Source: Streptomyces tsukubensis
Lineage (GTDB): Bacteria; Actinomycetota; Actinomycetes; Streptomycetales; Streptomycetaceae
Direction of reading: 5' to 3'
DNA: 64,000 nt
Assembly: GCF_003932715.1 (NCBI RefSeq)
Contig: NZ_CP020700.1
Location: 2,874,501 to 2,938,500, forward strand
The position numbers and the translations under genes were made by a program. The notes under the pieces were generated by a model. That model had not been told where the DNA came from. It saw only the letters and a list, made by a program, of their open reading frames with translations, and made no database searches. Each line of letters begins with the position of its first letter. The first letter of the stretch is position 1. Below are positions 35,931 through 44,585 of this stretch, piece by piece.

Positions 35931-36403
35931 CCACGGACACGGCAGGGGCGAGGGCTTCCGCGGTGGATCCGGCCGGGGACGGAGACGGTACGGAGCTGCC
36001 GACGCTGACGGTCACCCTCACCCGCTCCGATCTCGTCCGCTACGCGGGCGCCGCTGAGGACTTCAACCCGGTCCACTGGAACCCGCGGGTGGCCCGCGAG
36101 GCCGGACTGCCCGATGTCATCGCCCACGGCATGCTGACGATGGCGATCGCCGCCCGCGCGGTCACCGACTGGACGGGCGATCCGGGCGCGGTCGTCGAGT
36201 ACCGCACCCGGTTCAGCCGGCCGGTGCCGGTCCCCGACGACGCCGGGGGCGCGCTGGTCGAGGTCGGCGGGCGGGTCGCGCGGTGGCTCGGCGACGGCCT
36301 GGTCCGGATCGACCTGACGGTCACCTGCGGCGGTACGAAGGTGCTGAGCGAAGCCCGCGCGGTCGTCCGCCTGCGGGCCGAACCGCCCCCCGTACAGGAC
36401 TGA
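35927..36403 (+). CDS. MaoC-like dehydratase, catalytic subunit (HadB type)
   Basis: 158 aa from ATG 35927, overlapping the previous stop. It has the (R)-hydratase signature: YAGAAEDFNPVHWNPRVARE (catalytic Asp and His), then VIAHGMLTMAIAARAVTDW. With the preceding subunit it would dehydrate 3-hydroxyacyl-ACP to the trans-2-enoyl form at each cycle, giving the conjugated polyene. By order tri12. Confidence 0.92.
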   Translation: MTTDTAGARASAVDPAGDGDGTELPTLTVTLTRSDLVRYAGAAEDFNPVHWNPRVAREAGLPDVIAHGMLTMAIAARAVTDWTGDPGAVVEYRTRFSRPVPVPDDAGGALVEVGGRVARWLGDGLVRIDLTVTCGGTKVLSEARAVVRLRAEPPPVQD

Positions 36404-36488
36404 CAGGACCGGCTCGACCGACAGGCCGCCCCTCCCCCACCTTCCCTTCTGCCCGTGCACGGCGATCCCGAACGGAGCCCCAGGACGG

Positions 36489-37433
36489 ATGAGCACTTCC
36501 CCGGTGTCTTCCCCGGTCTTCCTGCTCGCGCCCCGCTATGTGCTGGGCGAGACCGAGGAGCCCTATACGGCCGTGCCGGACCTCGCGGGACAGGTGGCCC
36601 GGTACGGCATCCCCATGGCGCCCGGCACCTGGGGCTGGGGCAGCTTCTTCCGTACCTCCCGGGACACCGCCGACCTCGCCGTCGCCAGCGGGACCGCGAC
36701 CCTGGCCGCGGCCGGGGCGGATCCGGAGACGGTCGACGGGCTGATCGTGTGCAGCAGTTCGTTCCCGGAGGGCGTCGACGACCACGCGGGGCTCGTCGGG
36801 GCGGTCCTGCGCGGACTCGGGCTGGCCCGGACCGGCTTCACCTGCGGGGTGACGCTCAACCGCTGCAACAACCTGCTCGCCGGGCTGCGGGTGGCGGAGG
36901 CCCTGGTCCGGTCGGGGAGCAACCGGCTGGTGCTGGTGGTGACCACGGACCGGGTGCTCGACGAATCCCAGCGGCTGGAGAAGTTCGCCCTGTTCAGCGA
37001 TGGCGCGGCGAGCTGTCTGGTGGGGGCGGCGGAGCAGGGTCCGGAGCGGGAGCGGCTCAGGGTGCTCGCCACCGCGTCCGCGCAGGACCCGGAGGTGCTG
37101 GGGCGGCTGGACCGGATCGACGCCCGGCTCTCGGTCGCCGTGAACGAGCGGCTGGAGCGGGCGGCGGGCGTCCCTCCGGAGAAGGTCACCGCGCTGCTGC
37201 CGGCCAATCTGGTGCGGCCGCTGATCACCATGAAGGAGCGGCAGGCCGGGTTCGGCCTCGACCGGATGCGCACCGGGAACATCGAGCGCCTCGGGCACTG
37301 CTTCGCCGCCGATCCACTGATCAACCTGGCCGATCTGCTCGCCACTGGAGAGGCGGCGGACGACGGGCTGTATCTGCTGGCGTCCAGCGTGCCGGGGGCC
37401 CGGCACGGCGTACTGCTCCGCAAGTGCCCCTGA
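36489..37433 (+). CDS. KAS III-like ketosynthase with atypical active site
   Basis: 314 aa from ATG 36489. Thiolase-fold FabH relative: LIVCSSSFPEGVDDHAG, nucleophile Cys126 in GVTLNRCNNLLAGL, FALFSDGAASCLVG near 170. The usual PHQAN histidine segment reads LLPANL and the usual NTS/A asparagine region reads GHCFAADP (His270), so the standard Cys-His-Asn triad is altered. It could prime the chain from the unusual hydrazone starter or act as an acyl transferase. By order tri13. Confidence 0.85.
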   Translation: MSTSPVSSPVFLLAPRYVLGETEEPYTAVPDLAGQVARYGIPMAPGTWGWGSFFRTSRDTADLAVASGTATLAAAGADPETVDGLIVCSSSFPEGVDDHAGLVGAVLRGLGLARTGFTCGVTLNRCNNLLAGLRVAEALVRSGSNRLVLVVTTDRVLDESQRLEKFALFSDGAASCLVGAAEQGPERERLRVLATASAQDPEVLGRLDRIDARLSVAVNERLERAAGVPPEKVTALLPANLVRPLITMKERQAGFGLDRMRTGNIERLGHCFAADPLINLADLLATGEAADDGLYLLASSVPGARHGVLLRKCP

Positions 37434-37453
37434 CGGGAAGGGTGTGCCGGACC

Positions 37454-38608
37454 ATGCACCGACACGGACAGCACGACACGTACAGAACCGGGAGAGCGGG
37501 CGGGCCGGACGGCGGTGACGTTCCCGGGGACGGTGCCGGGGCCCCGGCCGCGCTGCTGCGGCTGGCCGGGGACCCCTTCGAGCTGGGGCGGCAGCACGGC
37601 GCCGCGCGGGCGGCCGGGCTGCGGGCGTTCCTCGACGACGGGCTCGCCCGGATCAACCACCTCCTCGACACCCCGGTGACGACGGCCGGTCTCGGGCCGC
37701 TGATCACGGACTTCCGCCGGGAGATAGAGACCGCGGTGCCGGAGCTGGCGGAGGAGATCCGGGGGCTGGCGGCGGGCGCGGGCATCAGCCATGAGCAGGC
37801 GCTGCTGCTCCAGTTGCGGCGGGAGATCACGGGCTACCGCGATATCCGCCGACCGGGCGGCGACTGCACGACCTACGCCCGGGTCGATCCGAACGGGCCG
37901 CATACGGTGCTGGCGCAGACCGTCGATCTCAGCGGCGATCTCGACGACCAGAGCAGGCTGCTGTCCATCGACCGGGCGGGTGGCTCGCGCCGGGTGCTGG
38001 TCCTCAGCTTCGGCGGGCTCCTCGGCTATCTGGGGATGAACAGCGACGGTCTGGCCGTCGGCATCAACCTGGTCCTCGGCGGCCGGTGGCGGCCGGGGCT
38101 GCCGCCCTATCTGGCGGTCCGCCACGTCCTGGACAGTGCGGGCTCGGTGGACGAGGCGCTGGGGGTGCTGGAGGGGCTGAAACTGGCGAGTTCGCGGTCG
38201 CTGACGCTCTGCGATCCGCGGGGCGCGGCGTGTACGGAGTTCCTCGACGGGCGGATGCACACGGTCCGGGCGCTGCGGACCGTGCACACGAACCACTTCC
38301 TGCACCGGGAGTTCATCCCGTACGACAAGCTGAACGTGTTCGCCCGCAATTCGTCGCTGCGGCGGCTGGAGGCGTGCTCGCTGCGGCTCGACGCCCTGCC
38401 GGAGGCGGCGCTGCCGGGGGACCATCTGGCGCTGCTGTCGGCGCCGCCGGTCTTCGTGCCGGGCAACGGCAACATCCGGCGGGAGCGGACGGTCGCGATG
38501 GTGGCCATGCGGCCGGCCTTCGGCGATCTGCATCTGCTGGGCTCGCGGCCGTCGGAGACCCCGCGGGTCTTCAGCGCGCGGGCGCTGACCGGGACGGCCG
38601 GGTCGTGA
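37454..38608 (+). CDS. C45-family N-terminal-nucleophile amidohydrolase (isopenicillin N acyltransferase-like)
   Basis: 384 aa from ATG 37454. An N-terminal region (to about 137) with GDPFELGRQHGAA precedes GGDCTTYARVDP. Cys138 fits the self-cleavage nucleophile of this family (usually Gly-Cys, here Asp-Cys). SFGGLLGYLGMNSDGLAVGIN and VHTNHFLHREF are typical later motifs. Such enzymes hydrolyse or transfer acyl groups on amide nitrogen. In this pathway removal of a protecting succinyl group from the hydrazide nitrogen is likely, as an inference. No signal peptide. By order tri14. Confidence 0.85.
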   Translation: MHRHGQHDTYRTGRAGGPDGGDVPGDGAGAPAALLRLAGDPFELGRQHGAARAAGLRAFLDDGLARINHLLDTPVTTAGLGPLITDFRREIETAVPELAEEIRGLAAGAGISHEQALLLQLRREITGYRDIRRPGGDCTTYARVDPNGPHTVLAQTVDLSGDLDDQSRLLSIDRAGGSRRVLVLSFGGLLGYLGMNSDGLAVGINLVLGGRWRPGLPPYLAVRHVLDSAGSVDEALGVLEGLKLASSRSLTLCDPRGAACTEFLDGRMHTVRALRTVHTNHFLHREFIPYDKLNVFARNSSLRRLEACSLRLDALPEAALPGDHLALLSAPPVFVPGNGNIRRERTVAMVAMRPAFGDLHLLGSRPSETPRVFSARALTGTAGS

Positions 38609-39345
38609 GCGCGGCTGTCCGGCCGCCGCGGGCGGCGGTGGAGTGCCGGCTGATCGACCTGCACGCGGCGGGCGCGGGCGGGGACGATCCGGCGGCGTGG
38701 TCGGTGCTGTCGGAGTCGGAGCGGGAGCGCGCCGACCGCTTCCGGGATCCGGCGGCGGCGGTGGTGTACGTCCGGTCGAGGGCGGCGGTCCGCCGCACCC
38801 TGGCCGGGGTGCTGGGCGGCAGTGCGGCGGGGGTGCGGCTGGCGGTGGAGCCGGGCGGGCGGCCGGTGCTGCCGGAGCATCCGGGGTGGTACGTGAGCTG
38901 GTCGCGGTCGGCGGGGGTGCTGCTGGTCGCGGTGCGGCACGGCGGGCCGGTGGGGGTGGATGTGGAGCTGGTACGGCCCGTGGGCGCGGGCGGCCGGGTG
39001 CTGGGCACGGTCTATCCGGATGCGGCCGCGCTCGGCGGGCTGGACGATCCGGAGGCGTTCTTCTCGGCCTGGACCCTGCTGGAGGCGGCGGTCAAGGCGT
39101 CGGGGCGGGGGCTGGCGCGCGGGGGCCGCGATGTGCGGCTGGTCCGCCCGCCCGGTTCGGCGCGGTGTGCCCTCGGCGGCATCCGGGGTACGGGCGGGGC
39201 GGTGTGGCGGGGCCGTACGGACCGGCTGGCGGTGGCGTCCGCAGGTCGCGGGCCGCGCGCGGCGGGCCCGTTGCCGCGGGTGATGACGGCGGTGGTGACG
39301 TGCGGTGCGACGGAGCCGCCGCGGCCGGTGGGGGTGGCCCAATGA
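38605..39345 (+). CDS. Sfp-type 4'-phosphopantetheinyl transferase
   Basis: 246 aa from GTG 38605, overlapping the previous stop (GTGA). Motifs: FRDPAAAVVYVRSRAAVR, YVSWSRSAGVLLVAV (in place of the His-Ser), VGVDVELVRP with the Mg-binding Asp-x-Glu, and FSAWTLLEAAVKASGRGL, the WxxKEAxxK region with Leu-Glu in place of Lys-Glu. It should activate the two cluster ACPs (46017, 58066), whose modification motifs are unusual; a dedicated transferase would fit. By order tri15. Confidence 0.9.
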   Translation: MSAAVRPPRAAVECRLIDLHAAGAGGDDPAAWSVLSESERERADRFRDPAAAVVYVRSRAAVRRTLAGVLGGSAAGVRLAVEPGGRPVLPEHPGWYVSWSRSAGVLLVAVRHGGPVGVDVELVRPVGAGGRVLGTVYPDAAALGGLDDPEAFFSAWTLLEAAVKASGRGLARGGRDVRLVRPPGSARCALGGIRGTGGAVWRGRTDRLAVASAGRGPRAAGPLPRVMTAVVTCGATEPPRPVGVAQ

Positions 39346-41237
39346 CGGAGAAGGCGGAAGGGGTACGGGTCTCCGGGGCACCCGGAGACGCCCAGCGCCC
39401 CGGCCCGGAGCGCCCGGCGGGCTCCCGCGTCCGGGACCCGGGTCCCGGACCGGATGCCCTCGGCCCGGGCCGCCGGGCGGACCACCCGGCGCCGCCGGCG
39501 GGCGACCCGGCCGGGGGCGGGAACGCTCCGGTCGCGGGCGCGGGCGGCACGTCCACCGCCGGGGAGTCCACGCCCGGCACCGGACCGGAACCGTCTTCGA
39601 CGGCAGCCCGCCGTCCGGGCGCTGAGCCCACCGGCCACAACTCCGGAGGCCGGGGCGCCGGAACACCCGCAGCGGCGTCCGGCCGCCTGAGCGGGGCCGA
39701 GGGCCGTCCGGCCGGTGAACCCACCCGGCAGGGCCCCGGCGCCGGGACCGATGCGGGGTTGCTGGCGCCCGTGTGGGCCGGGACGCCGGTGGAGGGGGTG
39801 ACCTCGGACGAGGCGTGGCTGGCGGCGATGGTGGAGTTCGAGGGGGCCCTCGCCGATGCGCAGGCCGAGCTGGGTGCCGTACCGCACGGGGTGGGGGACG
39901 CGGTGCGGGCGGCCGGGGCGGGCGGCGGGCTCGACCCGGTGGCGCTGGCGCGGCGGGGGCGGGAGGCCGCCAATCCGGTGGTGTTCTTCGTGTCCCGGCT
40001 CACGGAACTCGTCGCCGCCGCCGATCCGGAGGCCGCCCGGTACGTCCACGCGGCCTCCACCAGTCAGGACGTCCTGGACTCGGCGGCGATGCTCGTCGCC
40101 CGGCGGGCCCTGGAACTGCTCCACGGCGATCTGGGAAGGATCCGTACGGCGCTGGCCGCACTGGCCCGGGCGCACCGGGACACCCCGGCCGCCGCCCGTA
40201 CCCTCACCCAGCACGCCGTGCCGACCACCGTCGGCCTACGGGCGGCCGGCTGGCTGACGCTCGCCTCCGACGCCCACGACCGGGTGGGCGCCCTGCTGGC
40301 GCGGGGCCTGCCGGTGTCGATGGGCGGCGCCGCGGGCACCCTGGCCGCCTACCACGACCAGCTCCGCACGGCCGGGGCGGCCGGGGACCATCCCGAGCTG
40401 CGGCTCGTGGAGCTGGTCGCCGGGCGGCTGGGGCTGGCCGCCCCCGAGGTGCCGTGGCACGCCGTCCGTACCCCCGTCGCCGAACTCGGCGCCGTACTGT
40501 CCCTGGCCGCGGGCGCGCTCGGCAAGTTCGCCGCCGATGTGCTCGTGCTGACGCGGACGGAGATCGGTGAGGTCGTCGAGCCCGCCGCCGCGGGCCGCGG
40601 CCGGTCGTCGGCGATGCCGCAGAAGCGGAATCCGGTGCTGAGCACCCTGGTGGCGTCGGCCGCCCGGCAGGTGCCGGTGTACGCGCTGGTGCTCCAGCAG
40701 TCGGTGGTCGCGGAGGACGAGCGGTCCGCGGGCGCCTGGCATGCGGAGTGGGAGCCGCTGCGGCAGTGCCTGCGGCTCACCGGCGGCGCGGCGCACACCG
40801 CGGCCGAACTCGCCGAGGGGCTGGCCGTCTCCGTCGACCGGGTGCGCGCCAACACCGCGCTGACCGGCGCCGGGCTGGTGGCCGAGCGGCTGTCGGTGGC
40901 GCTCGCCGCCGATCTCGGCCGGACCCGGGCCAAGGAGATCGTGACCCGGGCGGTACGCGGCACGGAGGACGGCATCCCGCCGGTCGAGGCGCTGCGGCTG
41001 GCCCTCGCGGAGGCGGGCTGCGCGGACGAGGTGTCCTTCGCGCCCGGCGAACTCCTCGACCCCGCGGGCTATCTGGGCGCCGCCGGGCCGCTGGTGGACC
41101 GGGCGGTCCGCCGGGCCGCCGCACCCCCGCCGGATCCGGGCCCGGCCGGGCCCGTACCGCACGAACAGCACCCACCGCACGTATCAGAGCACGACGAGGA
41201 CGACGAGGATTCGGAGACCGCAGATGATGATCAGTGA
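39342..41237 (+). CDS. tri16: Nitrosuccinate lyase (CreD-like; fumarase/adenylosuccinate lyase superfamily) with long N-terminal extension
   Basis: 631 aa from ATG 39342, whose overlap with the transferase stop supports this start. Residues 1-135 are low-complexity Pro/Gly/Ala/Arg; the lyase proper begins near LLAPVWAGTPVEGV. It has the superfamily signature GRGRSSAMPQKRNPV, plus AASTSQDVLDSA and TLTQHAVPTT, closest to 3-carboxymuconate cycloisomerase-like lyases. CreD of the cremeomycin pathway releases nitrite from nitrosuccinate made by CreE, and a CreE-like gene lies at 46352. The C-terminus is acidic (EHDEDDEDSE). A TTG inside the gene could give a shorter form. Confidence 0.85.
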   Translation: MTEKAEGVRVSGAPGDAQRPGPERPAGSRVRDPGPGPDALGPGRRADHPAPPAGDPAGGGNAPVAGAGGTSTAGESTPGTGPEPSSTAARRPGAEPTGHNSGGRGAGTPAAASGRLSGAEGRPAGEPTRQGPGAGTDAGLLAPVWAGTPVEGVTSDEAWLAAMVEFEGALADAQAELGAVPHGVGDAVRAAGAGGGLDPVALARRGREAANPVVFFVSRLTELVAAADPEAARYVHAASTSQDVLDSAAMLVARRALELLHGDLGRIRTALAALARAHRDTPAAARTLTQHAVPTTVGLRAAGWLTLASDAHDRVGALLARGLPVSMGGAAGTLAAYHDQLRTAGAAGDHPELRLVELVAGRLGLAAPEVPWHAVRTPVAELGAVLSLAAGALGKFAADVLVLTRTEIGEVVEPAAAGRGRSSAMPQKRNPVLSTLVASAARQVPVYALVLQQSVVAEDERSAGAWHAEWEPLRQCLRLTGGAAHTAAELAEGLAVSVDRVRANTALTGAGLVAERLSVALAADLGRTRAKEIVTRAVRGTEDGIPPVEALRLALAEAGCADEVSFAPGELLDPAGYLGAAGPLVDRAVRRAAAPPPDPGPAGPVPHEQHPPHVSEHDEDDEDSETADDDQ

Positions 41238-42894
41238 AGACCTCCGGCAGAAGGTGCTCGCCGACGCGGCGCTCGGCGCGGGGAACGTGATCCACCGGCT
41301 CCCGCTGTACGGCCGCTCCCTGGACGAGGAGGTGCTGTGGCTCGACGGCACCTGGCGGGCCCCGGACGGCAGCCGTCCCGAGGTGCTGACCCTGGGCGGA
41401 CTGCACGAGGTGGTCGCCGAGTACGCAGGTTTCTACACCCGGGCCGGGGTGCGGGCGAAGGACGCGGTCGCGATCGTCTCGACGTCCATCACCGACTTCG
41501 CGCTCAATCTGATGGCGCTGACCGGTATCGGCGCGATCGCCTCGCTGGTGAACGCGAACATGCCGGCCGAGACGCGCCGGGAGTACATCCGCCGTCAGCG
41601 GGTGGTCGGCATCATGACCCGCGAGCCCTGGCACGCGGATCTGCTGGCGCATCTGGACGACGACGAGCCGCCGCTGTTCGTGGCGCTCCAGTCGGAGGTG
41701 GAGCCGGGGAACCGGGAGCACCGCCCGGCCGCCTACCCGTTCCGGCACGCCCCCGGCGACCCGATCCTGATCTCCCACTCCTCGGGCACCACCGGCATCC
41801 CCAAATCGGCGTTCCACACCCACGAGACCCTGTTCCACGGCGCGCTGAGCAGGCTGGCGGACGGTCTCGACTGCTCCACCCGGAAGCGGCTGCTGGCGCT
41901 GCCGGGCCACCATGTGTCAGCGATGTCGAACACCCTGCTGGGGCTGACCCTGGGCGCGCCGGTGGTGCACTACACCGACCCCAGCGGGAAGGCCGTGCTC
42001 GACGGTATCGAGAAGCACCGTCCGACGATCGTCTTCGGCTTCACGCACACCTTCACGGAGATGGCGGCGGAGGATCTGACCGACCGGGACCTGACCAGTG
42101 TGGAGGCGTACTACGCCTCCGGCGACGCGGCCCACGCGGTCCACATCCGGCGGCTGCTGGACAAGGGCTACCACACGGCCACCGGTCCCGATCTGAAGCC
42201 GAAGAAGGTCCCGGGCGCGATCTTCATCGACATGTTCGGGTCGACCGAGATGGGCTATGTGCTCTTCGACTTCGTGCACCGGGCGGGCGGTCCGGTGATC
42301 GGCCGCTGCATCGGCCGCCCGATGCGGTTCGCGCAGGCCGCGGTGGTCGGGGAGGACGGTTCGGTGCTGCCGCCCGGGCAGGTCGGCCGGCTCGGAGTGC
42401 GCTCCAAATCGCTCACCCCCGGCTTCTGGAACGACAACGTCCGCTGGCACAAGCAGTGGCTGGGCGGCTACTTCCTCACCGGTGACCTGGCCTACCGGGA
42501 CGCCGCGAACACCTTCTACCACCTGGACCGGACGACGGACGCGATCCGTACGGAGGAGGGGTTCGTCTACAGCGCCTACACCGAGGAGGTGCTGCTGCGC
42601 GAGTACCCGGAGATCCTCGACTGCACGGTGGTCGGACTGGCCGACGAGGGCGTGGAGTTCGGCTGGGAGGACGAGGGCGTGGCGACGGTGTACGCCCTGG
42701 TCAACCTGGTCGAGGGGGCGGAGGCGCCGCAGGATCCGACGGCCTGGATCAACGAGGCGCTGGGCCGGGCCGGGCTGCCGCGGGTGGCGGGCGCGGCGAT
42801 CGTCACCGAGGACACCATCCCCGTCGGCATCACCGGCAAGGTCCTCAAGCGGGTGGTGCGGGCCGAGGCCCGGAAGCTGATCGGCGGCTGCTGA
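41224..42894 (+). CDS. tri17: ANL-superfamily ATP-dependent N-nitrosating ligase (Tri17/CreM-like)
   Basis: 556 aa from ATG 41224 (ATG 41227 also possible), with GGAG 7 nt upstream, overlapping the lyase by 14 nt. Adenylation motifs: LISHSSGTTGIPKSAFHTH (P-loop, 183-201), FIDMFGSTEMGYV, YFLTGDLAYRD and the C-terminal GITGKVLKR (Lys539). It looks like an acyl-CoA ligase, but its cluster partners (nitrite makers) and published work on Tri17 and CreM support activation of nitrite with ATP and transfer to the hydrazone, forming the second N-N bond of the N-hydroxytriazene. Adjacent nitrite-forming tri16 supports this. Confidence 0.85.
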   Translation: MMISEDLRQKVLADAALGAGNVIHRLPLYGRSLDEEVLWLDGTWRAPDGSRPEVLTLGGLHEVVAEYAGFYTRAGVRAKDAVAIVSTSITDFALNLMALTGIGAIASLVNANMPAETRREYIRRQRVVGIMTREPWHADLLAHLDDDEPPLFVALQSEVEPGNREHRPAAYPFRHAPGDPILISHSSGTTGIPKSAFHTHETLFHGALSRLADGLDCSTRKRLLALPGHHVSAMSNTLLGLTLGAPVVHYTDPSGKAVLDGIEKHRPTIVFGFTHTFTEMAAEDLTDRDLTSVEAYYASGDAAHAVHIRRLLDKGYHTATGPDLKPKKVPGAIFIDMFGSTEMGYVLFDFVHRAGGPVIGRCIGRPMRFAQAAVVGEDGSVLPPGQVGRLGVRSKSLTPGFWNDNVRWHKQWLGGYFLTGDLAYRDAANTFYHLDRTTDAIRTEEGFVYSAYTEEVLLREYPEILDCTVVGLADEGVEFGWEDEGVATVYALVNLVEGAEAPQDPTAWINEALGRAGLPRVAGAAIVTEDTIPVGITGKVLKRVVRAEARKLIGGC

Positions 42895-42897
42895 TCC

Positions 42898-42980
42898 GTC
42901 CCGTACGACCGCGGCAGCGGGCCGGGGCTCGCCTGGCCTGTCCCGTACGACCGCGGCGGCGGGGCGGGGCTCCCCCGTCC
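42898..42980. repeat. Two tandem copies of a 42-bp unit
   Basis: GTCCCGTACGACCGCGGC begins at 42898 and again at 42940, each followed by a GCGGG..CGGGGCTC segment. It fills the gap between tri17 and the next gene; role unknown. Confidence 0.6.
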
Positions 42981-43024
42981 CGTCCCGCGGCCCGAACTCC
43001 GGGCGTCCGGAAGGAGACTCTGCA

Positions 43025-44521
43025 ATGAGCGTCGACTACGACGTGATCGTGATCGGAGCGGGGAACGCGGGCCTGTCCGCCGCCGCCACGCTCCAGCGCG
43101 GCGGGCAGCGGACGCTGCTGCTGGAGCGCCACAATGTGCCGGGCGGGGCGGCCACCACCTTCGTCCGGGGGCGTTTCGAGTTCGAGGTGTCGCTGCACCA
43201 GCTCGGCGGGATGGGCGGGCCCGCGCCGCTGCGGCAGGTGCTGGACGAGATGGACGTGACCCGGCGGGTGGAGTTCATCGAGGACGACCAGCTGTACCGG
43301 ACGGTGGTGCCGGGGGTGCTGGATGTGACGCTGCCCGCGGACTGGCAGGGCATCACGGAGGTGCTCGACAGCCACTATCCGGGGCAGCGGGCGGCGCTGG
43401 CGGCCTTTCTGGAGCTGGTCCGGGACGTCGGGCTGTGGCAGCTCACCGCCCGCGGCAACCTCCACCGGATCGACGCGGAGATCGAACGGCTGACCGGAAT
43501 GACGGAGGTCCGGCGGCACGGGCTGCGGTCGTTCCGGGAGGTCCTGGACGACTTCTTCACCGACGAGCGGCTGAAGTTCGTCCTGGCCTCGTACTGGTCG
43601 TACAACGGGCAGTTGCCGTCCCGGATGTCGTTCATGGACTTCTCCCGGATCCTGGCGCTGTTCGTGGAGACCAAGCCGTACCAGGTCGTCGGCGGCAGCC
43701 AGGCGCTGTCGTACGCGATGCTGGAGTCCTTCACCGAAGCGGGCGGGACGGTCCGCTTCCATACGGCCGTGGAGCGGATCGTCACCCGCGGCGGCCGGGC
43801 GGTCGGGGTGCGGCTGGCGGACGGTGAGACCGTGTCCTGCAAGGTCGTGGTCTCCAACGCGCCCGCCACCACCACCTACACCCGGCTCCTCGACCCGGCG
43901 GACGTGCCCCCGGCCGTCCTGCGCGATCTGGGGTCGCGGCGGATGGGCGTCTCGGCGACCGCGCTCTATCTGGGGCTCGACGCGCCCGCCGCCGAACTGG
44001 GGTTCACCACCGCCGCGAACTTCGTCCACACGGATCTGGCGGAGGAGACCGTGGCCCGGGGGATGCGCTCCCTGGACCCGGCGCCGTTCATCCTGGCGAG
44101 CTGCTACGACGTCAAGCCGAACGGCGGCGCGCCGCCCGGCGCCACCCAGCTCAATCTGATCACCCTCCAGTACACGGATCCCTGGGACGCGGTGCCCGTC
44201 GCCGACTACCAGCGGGCCAAGTACGCGTACGCCGAAACCATGCTGGAGCTGCTCAAGACGGTCGCGCCCGAGGTACGGGACGTGATCGAAGAGGCCGAGA
44301 TCGCCACCCCCATCACCATGAAGCGCTATCTGAGCCAGCCCGGGGGCGCGATCTACGGCTTCGACCAGGACGTCACCGACGGCTGGCTGTTCCACGACGA
44401 CGACATCAAACCCAATGTCCCCGGGGTGGTGCTGGTCAGCAACTGGGTCACCGCCGGTGGCTACAACTCGACCATCGTGACCGCGGCCCGGATGTGCCGC
44501 CGGCTGCTGGCCGTCCTCTGA
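43025..44521 (+). CDS. CrtI/phytoene desaturase-like FAD oxidoreductase
   Basis: 498 aa from ATG 43025, with GGAAGGAG upstream. N-terminal dinucleotide motif VIVIGAGNAGLSAAATLQRGG followed by LLLERHNVPGGAATTF (carotenoid desaturase/retinol saturase signature), and a C-terminal PNVPGVVLVSNWVTAGGYNSTI that closes the FAD site. The family desaturates, saturates or isomerises polyenes. Here it could alter one double bond of the polyene to give the skipped diene and saturated end of triacsins. This is an inference. By order tri18. Confidence 0.85.
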   Translation: MSVDYDVIVIGAGNAGLSAAATLQRGGQRTLLLERHNVPGGAATTFVRGRFEFEVSLHQLGGMGGPAPLRQVLDEMDVTRRVEFIEDDQLYRTVVPGVLDVTLPADWQGITEVLDSHYPGQRAALAAFLELVRDVGLWQLTARGNLHRIDAEIERLTGMTEVRRHGLRSFREVLDDFFTDERLKFVLASYWSYNGQLPSRMSFMDFSRILALFVETKPYQVVGGSQALSYAMLESFTEAGGTVRFHTAVERIVTRGGRAVGVRLADGETVSCKVVVSNAPATTTYTRLLDPADVPPAVLRDLGSRRMGVSATALYLGLDAPAAELGFTTAANFVHTDLAEETVARGMRSLDPAPFILASCYDVKPNGGAPPGATQLNLITLQYTDPWDAVPVADYQRAKYAYAETMLELLKTVAPEVRDVIEEAEIATPITMKRYLSQPGGAIYGFDQDVTDGWLFHDDDIKPNVPGVVLVSNWVTAGGYNSTIVTAARMCRRLLAVL

Positions 44522-44585
44522 ACCGCCGCCCTGTCCCCTCATCCGTCTCATCCGTACTGTCCGGCTCCGGGAACGAGGTCCACTG

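Noticed and set aside
41224..42894. Ordinary fatty acid-CoA ligase
   Set aside because: Overlap with a nitrosuccinate lyase gene and the cluster context favour nitrite activation, though sequence motifs alone cannot separate the two.
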